Assembly: GCA_944372575.1 (NCBI GenBank)
Contig: CALVZS010000006.1
Coordinates: 19,028 to 83,027 of the forward strand
DNA length: 64,000 nt
From: an uncultured Clostridia bacterium
Lineage (GTDB): Bacteria; Bacillota; Clostridia; Christensenellales; Borkfalkiaceae
Direction of reading: 5' to 3'
Shown: positions 35,996 through 46,017 of the stretch, in pieces
Layout: every line of letters begins with the position of its first letter
How positions within the stretch are numbered: the first letter of the stretch is position 1
The notes under the pieces: generated by a model
The model's database searches: none
The model's input: the letters and a program-made list of their open reading frames with translations, nothing else
Told to the model about the DNA's origin: nothing
Translations under genes and position numbers: made by a program

Positions 35996-37311
35996 TGGAT
36001 CTGTTTGACTTTAACGGAAACGAGGAGAAGGCAAAGCCGCTCGCCGAGCGGATGCGCGCCTCCACGCTGGATGATTTTGTGGGGCAGAGACACCTCGTCG
36101 CGGAGGGGAGCCTGCTCAGGCGCGCCATTGCGCTCGACCGACTGGGCAGCTGTATCTTCTGGGGGCCGCCAGGGTGCGGCAAGACGACGCTTGCGAACAT
36201 CATCGCGGCGCAGACGAATGCGGATTTCATCAAGCTCAACGCCGTCAACGCGGGCGTGGCGGACGTCAAAAAGGCGGTGGATCGCGCGCGCGACAACCTG
36301 AAGCTCTATAACCGCCGCACCTATCTGATGCTGGACGAGTGCCACCGCTTCAACAAGGCGCAGTCCGATTCGCTGCTCCCTGCCATCGAGCAGGGAACCA
36401 TCGTATTTATCGGCTCGACGACGGAGAATCCCTATGCCTCCATGACGCCCGCCATCGTCTCCCGCTGCCGCGTGTTCGAGTTCCGGCCGCTCTCCGCCGG
36501 AGACATCCGCGGCGCGCTCGTGCGCGCGCTCACCGATAAGCGCAAGGGGCTGGGCGGCTATGCTGCGCAGGTGGACGATGGGGCGCTCGATCACATTGCG
36601 CGGACGGCGGGCGGCGATCTGCGCACGGCGTACAACGCGCTCGAGCTCGCCGTACTCACCACGCCGCCGCAGGCGGACGGCAGCATTCATGTGACGCTTG
36701 CGGATGCCGAGCAGTCCATTCAGAGGAAGGCGCTCTCCTATAACGAGGATCTCTACTACGATCTCCTGTCCGCCTTCTGCAAGTCGCTGCGCGGGAGCGA
36801 TGCGAACGCCGCGCTCTATTATGCGATGCGCCTCATCGAGGGCGGATGCGATCCGCTGCTCATCGCGCGCAGGCTCGTCGTCCACTCTGCCGAGGACGTG
36901 GGCATGGCGGATCCCCGGGCGCTGGTGGTGGCGACCTCCGCCCTCACCGCATTTCAGAACATCGGCTATCCCGAGGGGCTGATTCCGCTCTCCGAGGCGA
37001 TCATCTACGTTTGTGAGGCGGAGAAGAGCAGCGCGGTCAAGAGTGCCATGGCTGCGGCGCGCGCGGATGCGCGCGAGCGGCGCGACGATGTGATCCCCGC
37101 TTATCTGCGGGACGTCTCCTACGGCAGCCGCGAAATGAAGGCGCAGCATGACCAATATCTCTATCCGCACGACTTCGGCGGATGGGTGGCGCAGCAGTAC
37201 CTGCCCGATTCGCTGAAGGACAGGGTGTATTATAAACCGACGGACAACGGCTTTGAACGGGTCGTGAAGGAGATCAGAAAGCGAAAGGGGATGCCGGAAC
37301 AGCAAAAATAG
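35995..37311 (+). CDS. rarA: Replication-associated recombination protein RarA (MgsA)
   Basis: RarA is a clamp-loader-like AAA+ ATPase acting at stalled forks. The 438 residues contain Walker A GPPGCGKT (57-64), a DECHR Walker B (~109), the arginine-finger CRVFEF region and the C-terminal tetramerisation domain, ending with the usual RVYYKPTDNGFE segment. It starts inside the patatin stop (TAATG) and ends at a strong terminator. Confidence 0.96.
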   Translation: MDLFDFNGNEEKAKPLAERMRASTLDDFVGQRHLVAEGSLLRRAIALDRLGSCIFWGPPGCGKTTLANIIAAQTNADFIKLNAVNAGVADVKKAVDRARDNLKLYNRRTYLMLDECHRFNKAQSDSLLPAIEQGTIVFIGSTTENPYASMTPAIVSRCRVFEFRPLSAGDIRGALVRALTDKRKGLGGYAAQVDDGALDHIARTAGGDLRTAYNALELAVLTTPPQADGSIHVTLADAEQSIQRKALSYNEDLYYDLLSAFCKSLRGSDANAALYYAMRLIEGGCDPLLIARRLVVHSAEDVGMADPRALVVATSALTAFQNIGYPEGLIPLSEAIIYVCEAEKSSAVKSAMAAARADARERRDDVIPAYLRDVSYGSREMKAQHDQYLYPHDFGGWVAQQYLPDSLKDRVYYKPTDNGFERVVKEIRKRKGMPEQQK

Positions 37312-37320
37312 AAAAAACGG

Positions 37321-37363
37321 GACGCGCCCGCCGCATGATATGCGGCGGGCGCGTCGTCTTTTT
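37321..37363. terminator. Bidirectional terminator after rarA
   Basis: A 16-bp perfect stem (37321-37336 with 37340-37355), loop GAT, followed on the plus strand by GTCTTTTT and on the minus strand by CCGTTTTTTC. It ends both rarA (+) and the zinc-ribbon gene at 37410 (-). Its core recurs at 38168. Confidence 0.9.
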
Positions 37364-37409
37364 CAGATGTGCGCATGGTTCTGTGTGGGGGGGCGGGCAT
37401 ATCGCGCCG

Positions 37410-37733
<324 letters not shown>

Positions 37734-37765
37734 CTATGTAGAAAAATAATTTCTTAATATACTCC

Positions 37766-37794
37766 ATTATAAAGCAATTTAATTGCTATGTCAA
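37766..37794 (-). promoter_or_regulatory. Promoter of zinc-ribbon gene A with a built-in palindrome
   Basis: On the minus strand: TTGACA (37789-37794), 17-base spacer, TATAAT (37766-37771). The spacer is filled by the palindrome at 37773-37787, so a repressor bound there would block RNA polymerase. Confidence 0.85.
37773..37787. promoter_or_regulatory. Candidate operator between -35 and -10
   Basis: A 15-base inverted repeat, AGCAATT-T-AATTGCT, lies exactly between the two promoter boxes of gene A and 58 bases before the XRE gene. This is the layout of a Cro/CI-type operator. Binding by the adjacent XRE protein is inference. Confidence 0.55.
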
Positions 37795-37844
37795 GCAGTA
37801 TCAGAAAATTTTTTGGTATTTTAGAGGCGGAGGAGGGGAAAACT

Positions 37845-38165
37845 ATGTCAGTGACGCTGAAGATCCGCGAACTGCGCGAGGAGGCGCAGCTTACCCAGAG
37901 CGAACTTGCGCGCAAACTCTCGACCTCGCAGCGCAATGTGAGCAACTGGGAGACGGGGGCGAGCGAGCCCGACCTTGCGACCGTGTGCGCGATCGCCGAT
38001 GTCTTTGACGTCAGCCTCGATGAACTATTCGGGCGGGAGGGCGTGATCCCGCAGGCGGAACAGATGGCGGGACTTGACCGCCTGCTCGTGAAAAAGGTGC
38101 GCGCGCTCACGGACGGGCAGAAGGCGGCGCTGCTCTCCTTTCTCAACAGTTTTTTCGCACAATAA
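37845..38165 (+). CDS. XRE-family transcriptional regulator
   Basis: A 106-residue Cro/CI-type regulator: HTH at about residues 8-62 (KIRELREEAQLTQSELA, STSQRNVSNWETG, DLATVCAIADVFDVSLDELF) and a short helical tail that may dimerise. ATG 37845 is preceded by GGAGGAGGGG; an upstream in-frame ATG at 37788 lacks an SD. It is divergent from zinc-ribbon gene A and surrounded by three such genes, so these are its likely targets. Confidence 0.85.
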   Translation: MSVTLKIRELREEAQLTQSELARKLSTSQRNVSNWETGASEPDLATVCAIADVFDVSLDELFGREGVIPQAEQMAGLDRLLVKKVRALTDGQKAALLSFLNSFFAQ

Positions 38166-38167
38166 AA

Positions 38168-38196
38168 AACGCCCGCCGCATGATATGCGGCGGGCG
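38168..38196 (-). terminator. Terminator of zinc-ribbon gene B
   Basis: Stem of 12 bp around a GAT loop, with the same core as the hairpin at 37321. On the minus strand it is followed by GTTTTTTATT, so it ends the gene at 38210; plus-strand transcripts of the XRE gene would also meet it. Confidence 0.8.
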
Positions 38197-38209
38197 CACG
38201 GATGTTACG

Positions 38210-38569
<360 letters not shown>

Positions 38570-38582
38570 TCAAAATTCAGAT

Positions 38583-38604
38583 GAGCCGCCCCGAAGGGCG
38601 GCTC
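38583..38604 (-). terminator. Intercistronic hairpin between zinc-ribbon genes C and B
   Basis: A 9-bp GC-rich stem with a four-base loop (TTCG read on the minus strand). No T-run follows closely, so it could be a weak terminator or an mRNA-processing/stability hairpin. Confidence 0.5.
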
Positions 38605-38616
38605 AATTCCTGTCGG

Positions 38617-38979
<363 letters not shown>

Positions 38980-38987
38980 CTATATTG

Positions 38988-39016
38988 ATTATAACCGGTT
39001 TTTATGACAATGTCAA
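38988..39016 (-). promoter_or_regulatory. Promoter of zinc-ribbon gene C
   Basis: Minus strand TTGACA (39011-39016), 17-base spacer, TATAAT (38988-38993). A short palindrome, TGACA-T-TGTCA, overlaps the -35 box; it differs from the palindrome at the gene A promoter. Confidence 0.82.
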
Positions 39017-39100
39017 GGGGACATCAAAAAATCGAAATTATTTTTTGAGAGGGGAGGCGGGGCGGAATTGTGCCAAGAGCAGGCTGGCAGCCCGGACAAG

Positions 39101-39137
39101 GGTGGCAGGCGGCGCAAAGCGCCGCCTGCCACCTTTT
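39101..39137. terminator. GC-rich hairpin downstream of the DUF697-like gene
   Basis: A 15-bp perfect stem (39101-39115 with 39119-39133) with AAA loop. TTTT follows on the plus strand; the minus strand, where the gene at 39177 ends, has no T-run. It is probably a transcript-end hairpin, orientation unclear. The rest of 39017-39176 shows nothing else I can support. Confidence 0.55.
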
Positions 39138-39176
39138 CAGATGAGATGTTGGAGGGCGTCAGATAAGCTGTGCGGT

Positions 39177-40232
39177 TTATGCGCGCTGGGCGGCGCGGAC
39201 GGGGCGGCGTTTGAGTTCGTCGCGGATCTCGGTGCAGGTCTCCTCCAGCTCCTCCTGCGTCTCGGCGACTTCAATGCCGTCAAGCAGGTTTTGCAGGCGG
39301 TATTCCCGGTTCAGATAGCGGATGGTCTGGAAGCCGATGACTGCCGTCAGCGTGCCGTTCGTGAGCCCCTGGATGGAGCTGTCGATGAGGGCGGAGATCG
39401 CCGTCCCCAAAAAGGGGATGGTGTTGGCGGCGTCGCCCATCGTCTTGATGACCGCGTTGCCGATCTGCAGCGACCCGAGGCCGAAGGAGATGAGTGCATT
39501 GCGCACCACCGCGCCGAAGATCTTGACGAGGCGCGCATCCGAGGGACGGAATCCGTACAAAAAGACGATGTCCTTGATCATCTGCAGGTTGACGACCGCG
39601 ACGAGCAGGGCGTCCGTGCGCGAACTCTGCGACACGGTGGAGTAAGCCGCCGATTTGAGGGCGCAGCGGAAGATGATGTCCTTTGCCGTCTTTTTCACCT
39701 TGCCCTTGTAAAGGGCGGTGAGCGCCTCCTTGATGCCCGCGTCGCTGTTTGCGCGCAGGGCGGCGCGCAGCTCGGCAATGACGGCGCCGTCGTACCAGCC
39801 CGCGCCGTTCACGCTGTCGTGAAAATCCACCATCTTTTCCGCAATGTTGCGGCGCACCTTCCGGTTGTGCCGCTTGGCGCTGCCCGCGCGCACGTCGGTC
39901 ACGTTGGTGATGAAGTAGTCCGAGCGCAGGATCCTGACGAGCGGCACGACAAAGACGAGCAGGAAGAGGACGACGCTGACTGCTGCCGCCGCGTAGCCCG
40001 CATAGGGATGCACCTCCCAGAGCTGCATGGTGAAGGAAAAGAGACACCAGCCGATGAACACGCCGATGACGCCCGCAAGCAGCCCGATGAAGACGCGCGC
40101 GCCGCGCACGTTCTGGCGCCGGACGTATTTTTCCTCGTATTCATAGATGGAGAGTTTTTTCTCCTTCTGCGCGGGATCGGTGCCTTTGTTCTCATCCGCC
40201 GGGATAAGCGATGTCTGCCGTTTTTTCTCCAT
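39177..40232 (-). CDS. DUF697-like membrane protein
   Basis: A 351-residue protein with a polar N-terminus (~1-45), two hydrophobic helices (~48-72 and ~78-102), and a C-terminal helical part with the Ala/Gly-rich hydrophobic segments (FGAVVRNALISFGLGSLQIG and AANTIPFLGTAISALID) seen in YcjF/DUF697 proteins. These accompany dynamin-like or GTPase systems in other bacteria, but no GTPase gene is next to it here. ATG 40232 is chosen. It has its own promoter. Confidence 0.6.
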   Translation of the reverse strand: MEKKRQTSLIPADENKGTDPAQKEKKLSIYEYEEKYVRRQNVRGARVFIGLLAGVIGVFIGWCLFSFTMQLWEVHPYAGYAAAAVSVVLFLLVFVVPLVRILRSDYFITNVTDVRAGSAKRHNRKVRRNIAEKMVDFHDSVNGAGWYDGAVIAELRAALRANSDAGIKEALTALYKGKVKKTAKDIIFRCALKSAAYSTVSQSSRTDALLVAVVNLQMIKDIVFLYGFRPSDARLVKIFGAVVRNALISFGLGSLQIGNAVIKTMGDAANTIPFLGTAISALIDSSIQGLTNGTLTAVIGFQTIRYLNREYRLQNLLDGIEVAETQEELEETCTEIRDELKRRPVRAAQRA

Positions 40233-40262
40233 GGTGTTTCCCTCGTGCAATGTTTGCTCTAC

Positions 40263-40291
40263 AGTATAGCGTGCGGCGCGGAAAATGTCAA
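40263..40291 (-). promoter_or_regulatory. Promoter of the DUF697-like gene
   Basis: Minus strand TTGACA (40286-40291), 17-base spacer, TATACT (40263-40268). It lies directly beyond the end of the nitroreductase gene. Confidence 0.8.
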
Positions 40292-40295
40292 GGCG

Positions 40296-40835
40296 CTACA
40301 GGACGGTAAAGGTTTCCTCGAGCGGCTTGCGCTTCTTGGGGCGGACGGGGTCGTCCGCCTTTGCGTATCCGAGCGCGACGACGACGGGGATGCGCAGCTT
40401 CTCCCCGACGCCCAGTACGGCACGCAGCTTTTCCTCGTTCCGCCAGCCGAGGATGCAGCTTGAAACGCCCGCGGCATCGGCGGCGAGCACCAGGTGTGCC
40501 GTCAGGATGCCCAGGTCGTTTGCGGTGAAGTCGGTTCCCTTCATGCGGCCGCCCAGCTTTGCCGTGAGATTGCTCCTGCCCTCGCAGACGGCGACGAACG
40601 CGCCCGCATCCGAGGCGAATTTGTTCATTCCGAGCCCCTGCAGGCAGGCGGCGACCTCCCTGCGCCTCTCGCCCGTTACGGCGATGAGCCGCCACGGCTG
40701 TGCGTTGCACGCCGAAGGGGCGAGCAGGGCAACGGAACAGATCTCCCGCACGAGCGCCTCCGGTACTTCCCGTCCGTCGAAGGCGCGGCAGCTCTGGCGG
40801 TGCAGATACAGTTGACGGATCTCGTCGAGATTCAT
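40296..40835 (-). CDS. Nitroreductase-family FMN protein
   Basis: A 179-residue nitroreductase-fold protein. The family pattern is clear: RQSCRAFDGREVP at the N-terminus (FMN phosphate), LLAPSACNAQPWRLIAV, and the later ILTAHLVLAADAAGVSSCILGW with VVALGYAKADDP. Members reduce nitro compounds, quinones or flavins with NAD(P)H; the natural substrate is unknown. ATG 40835 has GAGGAGG upstream. Confidence 0.88.
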   Translation of the reverse strand: MNLDEIRQLYLHRQSCRAFDGREVPEALVREICSVALLAPSACNAQPWRLIAVTGERRREVAACLQGLGMNKFASDAGAFVAVCEGRSNLTAKLGGRMKGTDFTANDLGILTAHLVLAADAAGVSSCILGWRNEEKLRAVLGVGEKLRIPVVVALGYAKADDPVRPKKRKPLEETFTVL

Positions 40836-40861
40836 GAGATGACCTCCTCGGAAAACGATGA

Positions 40862-40896
40862 ATGAAAGACAAAGGGCGCGGCGAAAAGCCGCGCCC
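40862..40896 (-). terminator. Terminator of the phosphohexomutase–tkt operon
   Basis: Stem GGGCGCGGC (40874-40882) with its complement (40888-40896), five-base loop, followed on the minus strand by TTTGTCTTTC. Confidence 0.82.
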
Positions 40897-40912
40897 CCGT
40901 AGTGCGAATGGA

Positions 40913-42919
40913 TTACTTGCCTGCTTTCGCGAGGGACGCCTTCGCCTTTTCGACGACGTTCTCCACCGTGAAGCCGAACAGCTTGAAGAGCTGTGCGGCA
41001 GGAGCGCTTGCGCCGAACGTGGACATTCCGATGATCTCGCCGCAGTCGCCCGCGTACTTGTACCAGCTGTAAGGCGAACCTGCCTCGACGCACACGCGCG
41101 CCTTGACGGCGGCGGGCATGACGCTCTCCTTGTATTCCGCGCTCTGCTTTTCAAATTCCTCGAAGCAGGGCATGGACACCACGCGCGCCTTGATGCCTTC
41201 CTCGGCGAGCTTCGCCTTGGCGCCGACGCACTGTTCGACTTCCGATCCGCTGGCGATGAGCAGGACGTCGGGCGTGCCGTCGCAGTCCTCCAGGACATAG
41301 CCGCCCTTGAGCGCGATCAGACCGCTGCCCGCATACTGCGGAAGGTTCTGTCTGGTCAGCACGAGCGCGGTGGGTGCGGTTCCCGTGAGGGCGGAGATCC
41401 AGGCCGCAGCCGTCTCCTTGCCGTCCGCGGGACGATACACCTTCATATTGGGAATGGAGCGCAGCGCGATGAGCTGTTCGACGGGCTCATGCGTCGGGCC
41501 GTCCTCGCCGACGCCGATGGAGTCATGCGTCAGAATGTAGATGACGGGGATGTTCATGAGCGCCGAAAGACGCATGGCGTGCTTGCAGTAGTCGGAGAAG
41601 ATGAAGAAGGTGGAGCAATAGCATCTGAGACCGCCGTGCAGTTCCATGCCGTTTGTGATGGCCGCCATGGCGTGTTCGCGGATGCCGAAGTGCATATTTC
41701 TGCCGCTCTTGTCCTCGGCGGAGAAGTTGCCGTAGTGGATGGTATCGGTGTCCTTCATGTCGGAGAGGTTGGAGGGGGCAAGGTCGGCCGAGCCGCCCAT
41801 CAGGTTGGGGACGAGCGCCGCGATCTTGTTGAGCACGGTCGCCGACGTCTGGCGCGTAGCCATCGGCTTTTCAAACTTCATGAGGTCGTCCACCTTGGTG
41901 AGGTCGACCATTTCGCCGCTCATGGCCTTCTTATAGGCGGCAGCGAGTTCGGGATACTGCTTTTCGTACTCGGCGAACATGGCCTTCCATTCGCGCTCCT
42001 TCTTGGCGCCGCGCTTGCACGCCTTTGCCGTGTGCGCAAAGACTTCGTCGGGAACTTCAAAGGGAGCACACGTCCAGCCGAAGTGCTCCTTGGTCTTTTG
42101 CAGGTTTTCGACGCCGAGCGGCGAGCCGTGGCACTTGTGGCTGCCTTCGAGCGGCGTGCCGTAGCCGATCTTGGTCTTGCAGATGATGATCGAGGGCTTT
42201 TTCGTCTCTTTTTTCGCCTTTTTGATGGCACTTGCCAGCAGATCGACGTCGTCGGGATGGGCCACGAGGTCGACTTTGAGCACCTGCCAGTTCTGCGCCT
42301 TGAAGCGCATGGCGACGTCCTCTTTGAAGGTGATGTCCGTGTCGCCCTCGATGGTGATGTCGTTGTCGTCGTAGAAGAGGATGAGCTTGCCGAGCTCGTG
42401 CGTGCCGGCAAAGGAGCAGGCCTCGTAGGAAATTCCCTCTTCAAGACAGCCGTCGCCGCACAGCGCATAGGTGTAGTGGTCGACGACGGGGAAGCCTTCA
42501 CGGTTGAACACGGCCGCGAGGTGGGCCTCGGCGACCGCCATGCCGACGGCGTTCGCGATGCCCTGTCCGAGCGGGCCCGTCGTCGTTTCGATGCCGACGG
42601 TGTGGCCGTATTCGGGATGTCCGGGCGTCTTGGAGCCGAGCTGACGGAACTGCATCAGATCCTCTTTGGTGAGGCCGAAGCCGTAGAGATAGAGGAGGGA
42701 ATAATCCAGCATGGAACCGTGTCCCGCGGAGAGGATAAAGCGGTCTCTGTCGTCCCACTTGGGATCCTTGCTGTTGAATTTGAGGAAATCCTGCCAAAGC
42801 GTATAGGCGATGGGCGCAGACCCGATGGGAAGTCCGGGGTGGCCCGAATTGGCCTTCTGAATGGCCTCCGCGGAGAGAATGCGGATGGCGTTGATGGTCG
42901 TCTGTCTGACTTCTTTCAT
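40913..42919 (-). CDS. tkt: Transketolase
   Basis: A full-length (668 residues) thiamine-diphosphate enzyme of the non-oxidative pentose phosphate pathway, and the source of erythrose 4-phosphate used by the DAHP synthase encoded at 32388. The active-site His residues are in NSGHPG (H27) and SAGHGS (H67), the ThDP-binding motif GDG…N spans GDGCLEEG to DDNDITIEG, and the pyrimidine-domain and C-terminal domains are complete. ATG 42919 follows AAGGAG. It lies 17 bases downstream of the phosphohexomutase gene. Confidence 0.96.
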   Translation of the reverse strand: MKEVRQTTINAIRILSAEAIQKANSGHPGLPIGSAPIAYTLWQDFLKFNSKDPKWDDRDRFILSAGHGSMLDYSLLYLYGFGLTKEDLMQFRQLGSKTPGHPEYGHTVGIETTTGPLGQGIANAVGMAVAEAHLAAVFNREGFPVVDHYTYALCGDGCLEEGISYEACSFAGTHELGKLILFYDDNDITIEGDTDITFKEDVAMRFKAQNWQVLKVDLVAHPDDVDLLASAIKKAKKETKKPSIIICKTKIGYGTPLEGSHKCHGSPLGVENLQKTKEHFGWTCAPFEVPDEVFAHTAKACKRGAKKEREWKAMFAEYEKQYPELAAAYKKAMSGEMVDLTKVDDLMKFEKPMATRQTSATVLNKIAALVPNLMGGSADLAPSNLSDMKDTDTIHYGNFSAEDKSGRNMHFGIREHAMAAITNGMELHGGLRCYCSTFFIFSDYCKHAMRLSALMNIPVIYILTHDSIGVGEDGPTHEPVEQLIALRSIPNMKVYRPADGKETAAAWISALTGTAPTALVLTRQNLPQYAGSGLIALKGGYVLEDCDGTPDVLLIASGSEVEQCVGAKAKLAEEGIKARVVSMPCFEEFEKQSAEYKESVMPAAVKARVCVEAGSPYSWYKYAGDCGEIIGMSTFGASAPAAQLFKLFGFTVENVVEKAKASLAKAGK

Positions 42920-42936
42920 TGCTTCGTTCTCCTTGA

Positions 42937-44439
42937 TTATAATTGTTTTTTGAGATTGTCGAGATTGAGGAAGGGGTATTTTGAGAGGAAGGCGTCCAGC
43001 GCGCGCAGGATGATCGGATTGCCGCCCGCCCGGTTGCTCTCCACATTGATGGGCATGATGGGCTCGTGCAGGCTCATGCGGATAAGCGCCCAGCCGTCGC
43101 CCGCGTCCGGGGCAAAGTTGACGCGCACGCCCTCGCAGTTGTCGGGGGCAAGGCTCAGCCCGGGAGTATGGGCGGCATATGCCGTGAAGTCGGCGATGAC
43201 GCCTGCGCCCAGCGCCCTGAAATCGCACCCCGGAACAAAGGAGAGGCGCACTTCCGCCGCTTCCTTCGGCTCGGGCAGGTCGGCGATGAGGGACATGAGG
43301 TCTTTTCCCTCCTTCGCGCACTTTGCCAGCGCGATGAGCAGGCGGGTGACGAGGTAGGCGCCGTCGTCCAGAAAATAATTTTCTTTGAGTGCGGCGTGTC
43401 CGCTCGTCTCGATGGCGAGAGGGGAATACCGCCCCTCCGCGTTCAGCCGTTTGCATTCGTTGATGACGTTCTTGTATCCCCGTTTGAAGCGGCGGTGTAC
43501 GCCGCCGTGTGCGGCGATGAACGATGCCAGTCCGTCGCTGGTCACCGAGTCGGTGACGATGACGCCCGGCTTTTCCGCAAGCAGGATGGCGGAGATGAGG
43601 GCGATCAGCCGGTTGCGGTTGATCTCCTCGCCGTCGGGCGCGACGGCGCCCGCGCGGTCGACATCGGTATCGAAGATGATGCCGAAGTCCGCCCTGTTCT
43701 TCACGACAGCTCCGCAGACGGAGCGCATCGCCTCCTCGTTCTCGGGGTTGGGGATATGGTTGGGGAAATGCCCGTCCGGTTCCAGAAACTGCGAACCCGT
43801 CGTGTCCGCGCCCAGCGGCTTTAAGACGAGATCGACGTAGAAGCCGCCCGCGCCGTTGCCCGCGTCGACGAGGATGCGCTTGCCCGCGAGGGGCCTGTCC
43901 TCCCCGCACGCCGCGCGCACCTTTTTCACGAGGCCCGCGGCGTATGTTTTAAGATAGCTCTTCTGCGTGACGCTGCCCTCGCCCTGCGGGAATATGCCCT
44001 TCGCCGCGCATTTTAAGATGTCGGCGACGTCGCTGCCCTCCAGCCCGCCGTCCTTTGCAAAGAACTTGAGGCCGTTCTTCTGCCAGGGCAGGTGGCTCGC
44101 CGTGATCATGACGGAGACGTCCGCGCCGAAATCGTCCTGCAGGAGCATGAACATGGAGGGCGTGGAGGAGAGCCCCGTCTGAATGACGTCCCCCCCGCAG
44201 GAGGCGTAGCCCTCCGTGACCAACCTGCAGATATGCTCTGCCGAGAGACGGGAATCATAACCGACCGCGAGTGCGGGCCGCTCCTTTCCCGTCCTGCTCT
44301 GCGCCCATACGAAGAACGCCTTCGCAATGGCGCTCACCGCCTCATCGGTGAGCGTGACGGGGTCGTTTTCGGCGCCGGCGAGCGCCGTGCCGCGCACGTC
44401 CGTGCCGTTGCGTAAGTTCAAAAAATCTTGTTCTGTCAT
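42937..44439 (-). CDS. Phosphohexomutase (phosphomannomutase/phosphoglucomutase family)
   Basis: A 500-residue alpha-D-phosphohexomutase. The phosphoserine is S115 in ITASHLPWQKNG, the metal loop is DTDVDR (D257, D259, D261), the sugar-binding loop is ETSGH (344-348), and the phosphate-binding loop includes ESNRAGGNP. The ETSGH loop differs slightly from the GEMSGH of PMM/PGM enzymes, so substrate choice (mannose or glucose phosphate) is open. ATG 44439 has a G-rich SD. It heads the operon with tkt. Confidence 0.88.
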   Translation of the reverse strand: MTEQDFLNLRNGTDVRGTALAGAENDPVTLTDEAVSAIAKAFFVWAQSRTGKERPALAVGYDSRLSAEHICRLVTEGYASCGGDVIQTGLSSTPSMFMLLQDDFGADVSVMITASHLPWQKNGLKFFAKDGGLEGSDVADILKCAAKGIFPQGEGSVTQKSYLKTYAAGLVKKVRAACGEDRPLAGKRILVDAGNGAGGFYVDLVLKPLGADTTGSQFLEPDGHFPNHIPNPENEEAMRSVCGAVVKNRADFGIIFDTDVDRAGAVAPDGEEINRNRLIALISAILLAEKPGVIVTDSVTSDGLASFIAAHGGVHRRFKRGYKNVINECKRLNAEGRYSPLAIETSGHAALKENYFLDDGAYLVTRLLIALAKCAKEGKDLMSLIADLPEPKEAAEVRLSFVPGCDFRALGAGVIADFTAYAAHTPGLSLAPDNCEGVRVNFAPDAGDGWALIRMSLHEPIMPINVESNRAGGNPIILRALDAFLSKYPFLNLDNLKKQL

Positions 44440-44506
44440 AATCCCCCCGCGGACAATATTCTGGTGCGCGCGCCGAAAGGACGGACGCATCTGTCCGTAT
44501 GGTCAT

Positions 44507-44535
44507 ATTATACCGTTTTGCAGGGCGATTTTCAA
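44507..44535 (-). promoter_or_regulatory. Promoter of the phosphohexomutase–tkt operon
   Basis: Minus strand TTGAAA (44530-44535), 17-base spacer, TATAAT (44507-44512). It is divergent from the degV promoter. Confidence 0.85.
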
Positions 44536-44574
44536 GACCTTTTTGCAAAAAAGAATACTTTTTTTCGAAAAATA

Positions 44575-44603
44575 TTGCAGTTATCACATTTTTGTGTTAT
44601 ACT
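44575..44603 (+). promoter_or_regulatory. Promoter of degV
   Basis: TTGCAG (44575-44580), 17-base spacer, TATACT (44598-44603); the start codon of degV follows after 32 bases with GGAGAAGGA as SD. Confidence 0.8.
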
Positions 44604-44635
44604 ATAAACCGTAAAAAATATTTGGAGAAGGAACA

Positions 44636-45526
44636 ATGTACAAATTTGCGCTTTCAACGGACTCGACCTGCGATCTGTATCACGACTTTGTCGCCGAGAA
44701 CGACATCAAGTTCGTTCCGCTCACTTTTACGGTGGAGAAGGACGGCAAACTCGAGGATCGCTTTGACAGTTTTACGGAGTATCAACAATACGTTGACTTC
44801 TACAACGAGCTGCGCGCGGGGGCGTTCTCGCGCACTTCCATGCTCAACTATGAATCGCATTACGAGCATTTTCTCAAGCTCGCCAAGGAGGGCGCCGAGG
44901 ACGTGGTGCATTTCACCATCTCCTCCGGGCTCTCGCCCACCAAGGACGTGGCGGCAAAGGCTGCGGCGGACGTAAAGAAGGACTATCCCAAGTTCCGCGT
45001 CTATGTCGTTGACCCGCTCTCCGCCACGGTGGGGCAGGGCGCGCTCGTGCGGCAAGCGCTCGAATGGCGCAACGCGGGCAGGACGGCGCAGGAGACATAT
45101 GACTATGTGAATGAGATCAAGGTGCATCTGCAGCACTTTGTCATCGCGGACGATCTGAAGTATCTCAGGCGCGGCGGCAGGGTGGGGGCGGCGAGCGCCA
45201 CCATCGGCACCATGCTCAACATCAAGCCCGTGCTCACCTTTGACGATGCCGGCAAGCTCGTCGTCATCGACAAGGTGAAGGGGACAAAGAAGGCGATCGC
45301 CTTCATCAAGGCGAAGATGGAGAAGGAAGGCCCGGCTGAGCCCAAGCACGTCTTTATCGTGCATACGGACAACGAGCCCGCCGCAAGGGAACTGGAGGCG
45401 TACGTCATTGAGCGCTTCGGCATTCAGCCGCACGTGCAGATCATGGGGCCGGTCATCGGCTCTCACCTCGGCCCCAACGCCTTTGCGCTCGGGTACTTTA
45501 CCAAGAGCCTGCGCAACGCATTCTGA
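44636..45526 (+). CDS. DegV family fatty-acid-binding protein
   Basis: A 296-residue DegV protein. In this family, FakB-type members present fatty acids to the kinase FakA. The N-terminal STDSTCDLY, the SRTSMLNY segment, the SSGLSPTKD loop and the LKYLRRGGRVGAAS motif match. No fakA-type kinase is in the window, so the actual partner is unknown. Confidence 0.93.
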   Translation: MYKFALSTDSTCDLYHDFVAENDIKFVPLTFTVEKDGKLEDRFDSFTEYQQYVDFYNELRAGAFSRTSMLNYESHYEHFLKLAKEGAEDVVHFTISSGLSPTKDVAAKAAADVKKDYPKFRVYVVDPLSATVGQGALVRQALEWRNAGRTAQETYDYVNEIKVHLQHFVIADDLKYLRRGGRVGAASATIGTMLNIKPVLTFDDAGKLVVIDKVKGTKKAIAFIKAKMEKEGPAEPKHVFIVHTDNEPAARELEAYVIERFGIQPHVQIMGPVIGSHLGPNAFALGYFTKSLRNAF

Positions 45527-45549
45527 GGCTGCGCACGGACGGAGGACGG

Positions 45550-46017
45550 ATGAAAGGGTTGCAGAAAATCGGGGCGGCTGCTGCCGCCCTTGCGTCTATC
45601 CTGCCCTTTGCGGCATGTGCGCGCACGGCGGATCTCGGCGCGGCAAGCGTGGAGCTGGTGATGAACGATACCACCCGCGTCGTCCTTTTAGTGACGGCGG
45701 GGGACGCGGCGCACAGCTTCTATGATGCGCTCGCGCTCTTTGCAGAGCGCGGCGCGATCCGCCTGGAGGGGAGCAATTCGGGGTACGGTTTTTATATCAC
45801 GTCCGTCAACGGCATGGAGGCGGATGAAAACAATTACTGGGCAGTTTACACCACCCTGACCGTGCTGGACGGCGTAAGTTATTCGGACGCCGCCTTCGGA
45901 ACGTGGGAGTACGGGGGCAGGGTACTCGCCTCCGCCTCCTACGGCGCCTCCGGACTGCCCCTGGCGGAGGGGGAACTGTATGCCCTCATTTGGACGCAGA
46001 CCGCTGAAGCGGACTGA
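45550..46017 (+). CDS. DUF4430 lipoprotein-like protein
   Basis: A 155-residue exported protein: a signal sequence with a plausible lipobox (FAAC, Cys ~23), then one DUF4430 domain, recognised by GYGFYITSVNGMEADENNYWAVY and the final WTQ strand. The domain is related to the C-terminal domain of transcobalamin/intrinsic factor. It overlaps an ECF transporter S-component by 38 bases, so it is likely an extracellular substrate-binding or capture partner. A cobalamin-type substrate is possible but not shown. Confidence 0.75.
   Translation: MKGLQKIGAAAAALASILPFAACARTADLGAASVELVMNDTTRVVLLVTAGDAAHSFYDALALFAERGAIRLEGSNSGYGFYITSVNGMEADENNYWAVYTTLTVLDGVSYSDAAFGTWEYGGRVLASASYGASGLPLAEGELYALIWTQTAEAD

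Noticed and set aside
40913..43909. 998-residue minus-strand open frame
   Set aside because: The part upstream of ATG 42919 is a frame shadow of the phosphohexomutase gene; transketolase starts at 42919 with a good SD.
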